Shown: positions 16,620-23,528 of the stretch, in pieces | How positions within the stretch are numbered: the first letter of the stretch is position 1 | How the letters are laid out: every line of letters begins with the position of its first letter | NCBI RefSeq assembly: GCF_014205765.1 | Contig: NZ_JACIIZ010000020.1 | Span: forward strand, 48,803 to 112,802 | DNA length: 64,000 nucleotides | DNA from: Nitrospirillum iridis | Lineage (GTDB): Bacteria > Pseudomonadota > Alphaproteobacteria > Azospirillales > Azospirillaceae | Direction: 5' to 3' | The notes under the pieces: model-generated | Seen by the model: only the letters and a program-made list of their open reading frames with translations | Database searches by the model: none | Told to the model about the DNA's origin: nothing | Made by a program: the position numbers and the translations under genes

Positions 16620-18908
16620 ATGATCCAGCCTGGTGCGGGCTGGGACGCAAGGGCGGTCGTGACGGTCAATCCCCAAATCGAGACGCCGCCGCAGCGGGCG
16701 GAGAAGGGGGCCGCCCGCCGCCTTGACGCCCCCTCCTCCCTGGCGGCGCTACGCCTTCAGATGCTGGCCGGCGTGCTGATCCCCCTGGCCCTGCTGATGG
16801 CGGCCGGCCTGGAAAGCTGGCGGGACATCGTGGCCAACGCCGGCGACCGGGTGGAGTGGATCGCCACCACGGTGGATGAGCAAACCCAGAAGGTTGTCGA
16901 AAGCGACCGGCTGATCCTGGATCGGGCGGGGGACCTGCTGGCCCCTGCTGGACCGGATTCTGCCGTCCGGGACCCGGACGGCCTGCGCGCGGCCCTGGCC
17001 GGCATGGTCGCCGGCATCCCGCAAATACGGACCCTGTGGCTTTGGGATGCCGCCGGCCAGCCCCTGGCCGCCAGCCGTCATCCGCCGGCTGAGGGATGGC
17101 CCGACATCGCCGGCCACCCCGCCTATGCCCCCCTGCGCGCCGGCCAAACGGAACTGCTGATCCCCCCGGCGGATGGCGAGGGAGATGGCGACCGGCGCGC
17201 CTTCAGCCTGGCCCGCCGCCTGAGCCAATCGGACGGCAGCCTGGCCGGCGTGGCGGCCGTGTCCGTGTCACTGGGCTATTTCGAGGACTTCTACCGCCGC
17301 GCGACCGAGGATGGGCCTGCCACGGTGGTCAGGCTGATCAACCGCGACGGCACCATCCTGGCCAGCCAGCCGATGATGAAGGGCGGCGCCAAGGCCGACC
17401 CCGCCTGCCTGGACACGCGCGCCACCTGGCGCCCATCCCCCCCGGACGGCCTTCGGACCTGGAGCCTCAACGGCAGGGCGGCGCTGACCGCCTGCCGGTT
17501 GGTGGCCAACGCGCCCCTGACGGTGACGGTGGCGATGGACCAGGCCGAACTGGACGCGCGGTGGCGGCGGCGCCTGGGCTGGTTGGTTCTGCTGACCCTG
17601 CCGGTCATGGGGGTGTTATGCGCCACCACGGCGCTGGCCATGCGCCGGGCGCGACGGGAACACCGGGCGACCGGGGCCTTGCATGCGGCCGAAGCACGAC
17701 GGGACCATGCGGAGAACACGCTCCTGCGCACCCAGCGGCTGCAGGCGCTGGACCAGATCACCGGCGGCATCGTCCACGACTTCGCCAACCTGCTGATGAC
17801 GGTGCGCAGCGGGGCGGAGGTGCTGCGCCGCCGCCCCCATACCGAACCGCAGCGCGAGGTCATCGACGCCATGCTGGAGGCGATATCCTGGGGGGAGCGA
17901 CTGACCCACAATCTGCGCACCTTCAGCCGCCGCCCCCGCCTGCACCTGGACAGGGTGCGTCTGTCGGACATGGCGGATGACATCGCCCAGCTTCTGCGGC
18001 CGGCCCTGCGCGGGGATATCCAGCTGCAAACCATCCTGCCGGCCGGGTTGTGGCCGATCAGGGTGGACCGGGCGGAGTTCGAGCTGGCGCTGCTGAACCT
18101 GGCCGTCAACGCCCGGGACGCCATGCCCCGGGGCGGGGTGCTGCGGCTGGCCGCCGCCAACGTGCACATCGACCCCGGCAGCCGGGAAAGCGAACGCACC
18201 GGCGGCCTGATGGGCGACTTCATCCGCCTGACGGTCGCCGATACGGGCACCGGCATTCCCCCCGACATCCTGGATCGCATCTTCGATCCCTTTTTCACCA
18301 CCAAGGGGGACGGCCAGTCCACCGGTTTGGGACTGGCGCAGGTTCACGGCCTGGCCCGGCAGGCGGGCGGGGCGGCCATCGCCGACAGTCTGGTCAGCCC
18401 CGACCCCGGCCACCCGCCCGCCACCGGCACCACCATCACACTGTACCTGCCCCAGGCGGTGGAGGAGGAATGGCCAGACGACGGATCAACCGACGGCCCG
18501 CCCCTTCCGGCGGACGCGGCCGCGTCCATGACGGGAAAGGGGCGGCAGATCCTGATGGTCGAAGACAATCCGGCGGTCGCCAAGGTCATCCGTGGCATGC
18601 TGGAGGAAATGGGGTTCCGCGTGCAGGCGGCGGTCACGGCGGACGCCGCCCAGTCGCTGTTGACCGAACGGCCCGACATCTCGCTGGTCCTCAGCGACAT
18701 CATCCTGCCCGGTGGCCGCAACGGCCTGGAACTGGCCCAGGCCGTGCGCGCCCTGCATCCAGGCCTGCCCATCCTGCTGGTCAGCGGCTATGGCGACCGG
18801 GTGGCGGAAGCGGAAAGCCTGGGTTTCATCATCGTGCCCAAACCGCTGGACAGCTGGCACCTGCGCCAAGCGCTGCATCGCTGCCTGTCCTTCGCGGGCG
18901 GGGCCTGA
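16620..18908 (+). CDS. hybrid sensor histidine kinase with C-terminal receiver
   Basis: A membrane sensor of 762 aa. TM1 (about 46-66) and TM2 (about 319-341) bracket a periplasmic sensor of about 250 residues that looks like a double-Cache type. The HisKA phospho-acceptor is His386 in GIVHDFANLL, a variant seen in the NtrB/FixL-like class. The ATPase domain has the N box with Asn497, G1 DTGTGIPP (541-548), F box FFTTK and G2 STGLGLA. A CheY-like receiver follows, with acidic Glu648/Asp649, phospho-acceptor Asp693 and Lys741. No output domain is attached, so a histidine phosphotransfer partner or a separate regulator is needed. ATG 16620 has AGGG four nt upstream. It lies just downstream of the two oxygenase genes. 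Confidence 0.93.
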   Translation: MIQPGAGWDARAVVTVNPQIETPPQRAEKGAARRLDAPSSLAALRLQMLAGVLIPLALLMAAGLESWRDIVANAGDRVEWIATTVDEQTQKVVESDRLILDRAGDLLAPAGPDSAVRDPDGLRAALAGMVAGIPQIRTLWLWDAAGQPLAASRHPPAEGWPDIAGHPAYAPLRAGQTELLIPPADGEGDGDRRAFSLARRLSQSDGSLAGVAAVSVSLGYFEDFYRRATEDGPATVVRLINRDGTILASQPMMKGGAKADPACLDTRATWRPSPPDGLRTWSLNGRAALTACRLVANAPLTVTVAMDQAELDARWRRRLGWLVLLTLPVMGVLCATTALAMRRARREHRATGALHAAEARRDHAENTLLRTQRLQALDQITGGIVHDFANLLMTVRSGAEVLRRRPHTEPQREVIDAMLEAISWGERLTHNLRTFSRRPRLHLDRVRLSDMADDIAQLLRPALRGDIQLQTILPAGLWPIRVDRAEFELALLNLAVNARDAMPRGGVLRLAAANVHIDPGSRESERTGGLMGDFIRLTVADTGTGIPPDILDRIFDPFFTTKGDGQSTGLGLAQVHGLARQAGGAAIADSLVSPDPGHPPATGTTITLYLPQAVEEEWPDDGSTDGPPLPADAAASMTGKGRQILMVEDNPAVAKVIRGMLEEMGFRVQAAVTADAAQSLLTERPDISLVLSDIILPGGRNGLELAQAVRALHPGLPILLVSGYGDRVAEAESLGFIIVPKPLDSWHLRQALHRCLSFAGGA

Positions 18909-19035
18909 CATCCCCCAATCGATAGAGCGTTCCCGCCCCGCTGTCGCGCCGGGTTTCGCGAAACGGCCGGCGCTGCTATATCTTAGCCGCAGACCAGTCG
19001 TCGGCGGGATGATGCCGGCGCAATGGAGGACGGGT

Positions 19036-19398
19036 GTGACCAGACACGAGGAACGGGTTTTCCGCTCCGCCAAGCCGAAAACGGACCTGGCGACCTTGCG
19101 CAATCAGTTGCAGCGCCTGAAGGGCGACCTGGAACAATATTTGGCGCGCAACCGCAGCAGCCCGATGATCGCGCCTTTGAAGGAGCGTATCCGCGAACTG
19201 GAAGGCACCATCGCCGCCGCCGAGGAGCGCAGCGCGCGTCCAAGGGCGTCAGGCTGGACGGGTGCCATCGACGGCGCCGCGGCCCAGCGGGCGGAGGCGG
19301 CACCGCGCCCCAGCGGCGGAGCCGCCCCCGGGGAGCGATTCCCGCCCCGCCGACGGGCCGCGCCTGGCGCGCCCGGGGATGGCGAGGGGGAAGAGTAA
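19036..19398 (+). CDS. hypothetical coiled-coil protein, 120 aa
   Basis: An unknown protein with a helical, coiled-coil-like N-terminal half (about residues 15-70, heptads of Leu with many Arg/Glu) and a Pro/Arg/Gly/Ala-rich, presumably disordered C-terminal half. The start is the GTG at 19036, chosen because a GGAGGA site lies at 19025-19030 with 6-nt spacing; the longer open frame upstream overlaps the kinase gene in another frame. No signal peptide, cysteines or known domain are visible. Confidence 0.65.
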   Translation: MTRHEERVFRSAKPKTDLATLRNQLQRLKGDLEQYLARNRSSPMIAPLKERIRELEGTIAAAEERSARPRASGWTGAIDGAAAQRAEAAPRPSGGAAPGERFPPRRRAAPGAPGDGEGEE

Positions 19399-19407
19399 GG
19401 TGTGACT

Positions 19408-19440
19408 GCGGGGCCCGGCCAATGCCGTCGGCCCCGCTTT
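19408..19440 (+). terminator. hairpin between convergent genes
   Basis: The arms GCGGGGCC (19408-19415) and GGCCCCGC (19430-19437) pair exactly, and a short TTT follows on the plus strand. It lies 10 bp after the coiled-coil gene and just before the 3' end of the convergent lipoprotein gene. The short T run makes it a moderate candidate. Confidence 0.5.
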
Positions 19441-19471
19441 CATGTCCTGGTGGTCCGCCCCGCGCGGCGCG

Positions 19472-19969
19472 TCAGGCGCCCGGCACCGGCGTGTCCTTGG
19501 GCGCGCCCTCCTTGACAGCGTCGTCCTTGCCGTCCTTGGGCGGCGGCGGCACGGCGATGATCTCGCGCACCGGCACGCGCAGATGCAGCGGCTCGCCGAT
19601 GATCTCGATGTCCATGGGGGAGCAAACCCAGTCCGACGCCCCGGGCTTGGTCACGATGGCCAGGTGCAGGCGGGTGCTGAGGTCGGGCTGGGGCATGAAA
19701 AGCTTCAGGTCATAGCGCCGGTTGACACCCACCCGAATTCGCACCGTGTAGGGATCGATGCTGTTCCAGCCGTCGATATCCCGGGTGAAGAAGCAGGGCG
19801 CTTCCTGCGCCTTGGTCTTCTCCGTCCCCTTGCCGTCCGCCACGGCGGACGCGCCCCCTGCGGCCGTGTCCGCCGGCGTGGACTGGCAGCCGGCCAGCAG
19901 CCCCGTCAGCATCAGCGCCAGGGTTGCCAGCGGAGCGGCCCCGCGCCGCCTGGCGCGCCATTTGATCAT
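19472..19969 (-). CDS. putative lipoprotein, DUF6491-like
   Basis: A predicted outer-membrane or periplasmic lipoprotein of 165 aa. The signal peptide has an Arg-rich n-region (RARRR), a hydrophobic core and a lipobox LAGC at about residues 25-28; a disordered Ala/Gly/Thr linker follows. The mature domain (about 60-140) has the pattern CFFTRDIDGWNSID and RRYDLKL, resembling the DUF6491 family of small Gram-negative lipoproteins of unknown function. ATG 19969 is chosen for its GGGAGG site 7 nt upstream; the frame continues open to 20032. The C-terminal tail is Lys/Asp/Pro-rich. Confidence 0.7.
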   Translation of the reverse strand: MIKWRARRRGAAPLATLALMLTGLLAGCQSTPADTAAGGASAVADGKGTEKTKAQEAPCFFTRDIDGWNSIDPYTVRIRVGVNRRYDLKLFMPQPDLSTRLHLAIVTKPGASDWVCSPMDIEIIGEPLHLRVPVREIIAVPPPPKDGKDDAVKEGAPKDTPVPGA

Positions 19970-20101
19970 CGCCCATCCTCCCGTATAGCCCGAAATAATC
20001 GGCAAACCCGCCCTGGAAGGGGACGGGCCCATCCCCCTTATACGGGGAAGGCCCGCCCCAACCCGCTTGCGACAAAAATTCTATCCTGCCGCCAGGGCCG
20101 G

Positions 20102-20125
20102 GTGTACTTTCCCGGAGTGTACTTT
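20102..20125. repeat. 9-bp direct repeat upstream of fliG
   Basis: The sequence GTGTACTTT occurs twice, at 20102-20110 and 20117-20125, separated by 6 bp (15-bp period). It lies about 90 bp before the fliG start in an otherwise gene-free stretch of roughly 250 bp (19970-20216), where a promoter should be. A tandem regulator-binding site is possible; no known regulator can be assigned. Confidence 0.5.
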
Positions 20126-20216
20126 ACCTAGTGGTTCAGGCGCGCCGGCATGACTAAAGCCCGCCCTTCCGGAACAATCCGGCGGATGCGGACCGCCGGA
20201 CAGGAGACGATGATAC

Positions 20217-21239
20217 ATGGCGATCCGGGTACGTGAAGATTACCGGGGTCTGACGGGGCCTGAAAAGGCCGCCGTGCTGATGCTGGCGCTGGGCGAGGAA
20301 CACGCCAGCCGCCTGTTCGCCCTGATGGCGGAAGACGAGATCAAGGAACTGTCGCAGACCATGGCCAATTTGGGCTCGGTCAGTTCCAACATCGTCGAGC
20401 GCCTGTTCGTCGAGTTCGCGGAACAGATCAGTTCCACCGGCTCCCTGGTCGGTACCTTCGACAGCACCGAACGCCTGCTGATGAAGGTGCTGCCCAAGGA
20501 AAAGGTCGACACCATCATGGAGGAGATCCGCGGTCCCGCGGGTCGTACCATGTGGGACAAGCTGGCCAACGTGAACGAGCAGGTGCTGGCCAACTATCTG
20601 AAGAACGAATACCCGCAGACCGTCGCCGTCATCCTGACCAAGATCAAGGCCGACCATGCGGGCCGCGTGCTGCAGCTGCTGCCCGAAAGCTTCGCCATGG
20701 AAGTCATCATGCGCATGCTGCGCATGGAGTCGGTGCAGAAGGAGGTGGTGGACGATATCGAGCGCACGCTGCGCACCGAGTTCATGTCCAACCTGGCCCG
20801 CACCAACCGGCGCGACGCGCACGAGATGATGGCGGAAATCTTCAACAGCCTGGACCGCAGCACGGAAAGCCGCTTCATCGCCGCCTTGGAGGAACGCAAC
20901 CGCGACAGCGCGGAGCGCATCCGGGCCCTGATGTTCACCTTCGAGGATCTGGGCAAGCTGGACCCGTCGGGCGTGCAGTCGCTGCTGCGCTCGGTCGACA
21001 AGTCCAAGCTGGCGACCGCGCTGAAGGGCGCCTCGGAAACCCTGAAGGATCTGTTCTTCACCAACATGTCGGAACGCGCCGCCAAGATCATGCGCGAGGA
21101 CATGGCCGCCATGGGCCCGGTGCGCCTGCGCGACGTGGACGAGGCGCAGATGTACATGGTGCAGCTGGCCAAGGACATGGCCGCCCGCGGCGAGATCGTC
21201 ATCGCGTCCGGCAAGGGCGACGACGAACTGGTTTACTGA
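20217..21239 (+). CDS. fliG: flagellar motor switch protein FliG
   Basis: The rotor protein of the flagellar C-ring, 340 aa, the normal FliG length. The N-terminal domain (about 1-110) binds FliF, the middle domain (about 120-200) contains the [14 protein letters not shown] segment of the FliM-binding region, and the C-terminal torque domain (about 210-330) contains the conserved charged helix with the MFTFEDL motif and ends [17 protein letters not shown] 20217 follows a GGAGA site. It stands alone: no fliF, fliH or fliN flanks it, unlike the usual fliF-fliG-fliH order, so it is either a solitary second copy or a displaced gene. It is transcribed divergently from the lipoprotein gene. Confidence 0.96.
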   Translation: MAIRVREDYRGLTGPEKAAVLMLALGEEHASRLFALMAEDEIKELSQTMANLGSVSSNIVERLFVEFAEQISSTGSLVGTFDSTERLLMKVLPKEKVDTIMEEIRGPAGRTMWDKLANVNEQVLANYLKNEYPQTVAVILTKIKADHAGRVLQLLPESFAMEVIMRMLRMESVQKEVVDDIERTLRTEFMSNLARTNRRDAHEMMAEIFNSLDRSTESRFIAALEERNRDSAERIRALMFTFEDLGKLDPSGVQSLLRSVDKSKLATALKGASETLKDLFFTNMSERAAKIMREDMAAMGPVRLRDVDEAQMYMVQLAKDMAARGEIVIASGKGDDELVY

Positions 21240-21343
21240 TCCGCCGCCGATTCTGCTCATCTGTGACCGTGGCCACGGCGAGGGCGGCGCTTGCCGTACA
21301 TGCTGGGCTGGTCTCAATCCGCCCCCAGGAAAGCCCCACCCCC

Positions 21344-22012
21344 GTGACCAAGCGCCTCACCATAGACTTCGTGTCCGACGTTTCCTGCCCCTGGTGCGCC
21401 ATCGGGCTGAAGGGCCTGCAAGCGGCGCTGGCGCGGCTGGACGGCGTGGTTGAGGCCGACATCCATTTCCAACCCTTTGAGCTGAACCCGCAGATGGCGG
21501 GCGAGGGCGAGAATCTGGACGAGCATATCGGCCGGAAGTACGGCGCCAGCGCGGAGCAGCTGGCCCAAACGCGGGAGATGATCCGCACCCGCGCCGCCGC
21601 CGTGGGCTTCACCATGGCGTCAACCGGAGCGGGCGGCACGCCGCGCCGGATCTACAATACCTTTGACGCCCACCGCCTGCTGCATTGGGCGGACGGCCAA
21701 AGCCCCGGGGCTCAACTGGCGCTGAAGCTGGCCCTGTTCGAGGCCTACTTCACGCGGGGGCTGGCCCCCTCGGACACCGCGGTCCTGCTGGACGCCGTAT
21801 CAGAGGCCGGCCTTGATGTGGAGGAGGCCCGGACCATCCTGGCCAGCAACCGTTACGCCGACCAGGTGCGCGAGGCGGAGCGGCTGTGGCAGTCGCGCGG
21901 CATCCAATCCGTGCCCGCCGTCATCGTCAACGGCCGCTACCTCATCTCCGGCGGCCAGCCGGTGGACACCTACGAAGACGCCCTGCGCCGCATCGCCGCC
22001 GAAGCGGCCTGA
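21344..22012 (+). CDS. DsbA-family oxidoreductase (FrnE-like)
   Basis: A thioredoxin-fold protein of 222 aa without signal peptide, hence cytoplasmic. The active site CPWC is at residues 15-18 (DVSCPWCAIG), followed by the helical insertion of the DsbA/2-hydroxychromene isomerase superfamily, and the cis-Pro region SVPAVIVNG near residue 188. These marks fit the FrnE/YwbO subfamily of putative disulfide oxidoreductases. The start is the GTG at 21344 with AGGAAAG upstream (21327-21333); the frame is open far upstream but through fliG. Likely monocistronic, 104 bp after fliG. Confidence 0.88.
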   Translation: MTKRLTIDFVSDVSCPWCAIGLKGLQAALARLDGVVEADIHFQPFELNPQMAGEGENLDEHIGRKYGASAEQLAQTREMIRTRAAAVGFTMASTGAGGTPRRIYNTFDAHRLLHWADGQSPGAQLALKLALFEAYFTRGLAPSDTAVLLDAVSEAGLDVEEARTILASNRYADQVREAERLWQSRGIQSVPAVIVNGRYLISGGQPVDTYEDALRRIAAEAA

Positions 22013-22044
22013 TTTCCGCCCTCAGGGGCCGCCTGCGGCGGCAC

Positions 22045-22473
22045 TTATTCGCTCGCCGCCTGCGGCGGCTGGGCGAAGGTGATCAGGTAGGTGGCGTAGT
22101 CGGCGACCTTCAGCTTGAAGTCCAGGCTTTCATTGCCGGCCATGGCGCGCGCGATGATCATGTGGTTGCCCACCGTCGTGGGCGTCAGCTTGAAGATGCC
22201 GGCCGCCCCCTTGAGGCGGGGGTAGTAGTTGGGATCGACGGGCTTTTCCTTGGCGCCGAGGCGCAGCAAGGCCTCTTCCTCCGTCCAGTCGCCGACCTCG
22301 ACCTTTTTCACCAGGGTCCAGTCCTTCTCCGCCGCCCAGCCGGTGGCCAGCGCCGCGGCCACGGCATCGGCGCCCCCCTGCACCACCCCCACCTTGAAGA
22401 TGTTCTTGGGCAAGCCGACGTCGGACGCCCATTTCGACAGATTGGCGCTGCGGGCGACGAACAAGGTGGCCAT
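22045..22473 (-). CDS. hypothetical protein, 142 aa
   Basis: A soluble protein of unknown function, convergent with the FrnE-like gene. The N-terminus reads MATLFVARSANLSKWAS, followed by KVGVVQGGADAVAAALATGW. This faintly recalls the layout of GIY-YIG/T5orf172-type domains, where a beta strand plus KIG motif is followed by a helix, but the catalytic Arg/Glu pattern is not convincing. ATG 22473 has no clear ribosome site; a TTG at 22509 would add 12 residues. Function unassigned. Confidence 0.6.
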   Translation of the reverse strand: MATLFVARSANLSKWASDVGLPKNIFKVGVVQGGADAVAAALATGWAAEKDWTLVKKVEVGDWTEEEALLRLGAKEKPVDPNYYPRLKGAAGIFKLTPTTVGNHMIIARAMAGNESLDFKLKVADYATYLITFAQPPQAASE

Positions 22474-22687
22474 GACAAAAACCGGTCTGTTGTTGAAAAA
22501 CCGTCTCAACGTCTACCCCAGGCCGTCCGCCGTGACCAGATTTAGCGGCCATGACATGGCCAGTTCTGTCGGAAATCGCCCCAACAGGGAACGGAAGCGG
22601 ATGCAAGCCGGCGCACATCTGGGTATGGTGGGGCGGAAAACGCCCCGTCCTGGGTTCCAGGCGCCGTGGGTGGGCGCCCAGGAAGAC

Positions 22688-23515
22688 ATGAACACTGTCC
22701 TCAAAGAACGCTGTCAAAGAGTCGGGCGATCATCCATGTCGGCATTACACCGGTTTTTCTTCCACGGCCCCCGGCGCGTCCTACGGCCGGTCCTGGCGGG
22801 CGTCCTGTTGGGCACGCTGCTGGCATCGGTCACCGCCCAGGCCTCATTCCGCCTGATCCCGATAGAGATGGATATGGAGCCCAGCGGTCGCGGGGCCACC
22901 CAGATCTTCCGGGTGGAGAATGATGGCAAGGATCCCGTGGCTATCGACGTCAAGGTCATGACCCGCACCATGGACCAGGATGGCCAGGACGTGCTGACGG
23001 ATGCGGAGGACAGCTTCGCCATCGTGCCGGAGCAGATCATCCTGCAACCGGGCGAGAACCAGTCCATTCGCGTGCAATGGTCCGGCGACCCCAAGCCTGC
23101 CAAGGAACTGCCCTTCCGCCTGGTGGCCGAACAGCTGCCCATCGACCTGGGCGGCGCCCCGGTGCAAGGCGGCCAGGTGAAGCTGCTGGTGAAGTATGTG
23201 GCCTCGCTCTACGTCGTGCCGGAAGGGGCCAAGGCCAAGCTGGTCGTGGTTTCGGCCACGCCCAAGCCTGCCACCCCGCCCGCCACCGGCACGGTGATGG
23301 AAGTCGTCGTGCGCAACGACGGCACCTCCCGCCAGGTCATGCGCGATCTGGAGCTGACCGCCCAGGTCAATGGCAAGACCGTCACCCTGCGCAAGGAGCA
23401 GCTGACCGGCATGGTCGGTGAAAACGTCCTTGCCGGAGTGAGCCGGCGTTTCCATATCCCCTGGCCGGCGGACCTGCCCCAGGGCCCCGCCACAGTGACC
23501 CTGTCGGTGCCCTGA
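22688..23515 (+). CDS. periplasmic pilus chaperone (PapD-like, U-type chaperone-usher)
   Basis: A fimbrial assembly chaperone of 275 aa that would hold pilin subunits in the periplasm by donor-strand complementation. A signal peptide with RRVLRPVLAGVLLG core ends near QAS, followed by an Ig-like domain with the G1-like strand and VPEQIILQPGENQSIRVQW, the family hallmark before the inter-domain region. ATG 22688 is used because AGGAAG (22680-22685) lies just before it; ATG 22736 is an alternative giving a shorter n-region. A perfect TGGGCGCCCA palindrome (22671-22680) and a GGGGCG/CGCCCC hairpin (22630-22646) precede it. The usher follows after 13 bp. Confidence 0.9.
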   Translation: MNTVLKERCQRVGRSSMSALHRFFFHGPRRVLRPVLAGVLLGTLLASVTAQASFRLIPIEMDMEPSGRGATQIFRVENDGKDPVAIDVKVMTRTMDQDGQDVLTDAEDSFAIVPEQIILQPGENQSIRVQWSGDPKPAKELPFRLVAEQLPIDLGGAPVQGGQVKLLVKYVASLYVVPEGAKAKLVVVSATPKPATPPATGTVMEVVVRNDGTSRQVMRDLELTAQVNGKTVTLRKEQLTGMVGENVLAGVSRRFHIPWPADLPQGPATVTLSVP

Positions 23516-23528
23516 CCAGAGGACGGCA

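Noticed and set aside
22045..22473. Annotation of this gene as a GIY-YIG nuclease
   Set aside because: The catalytic Tyr/Arg/Glu pattern is not recognisable, so only a faint resemblance is recorded.
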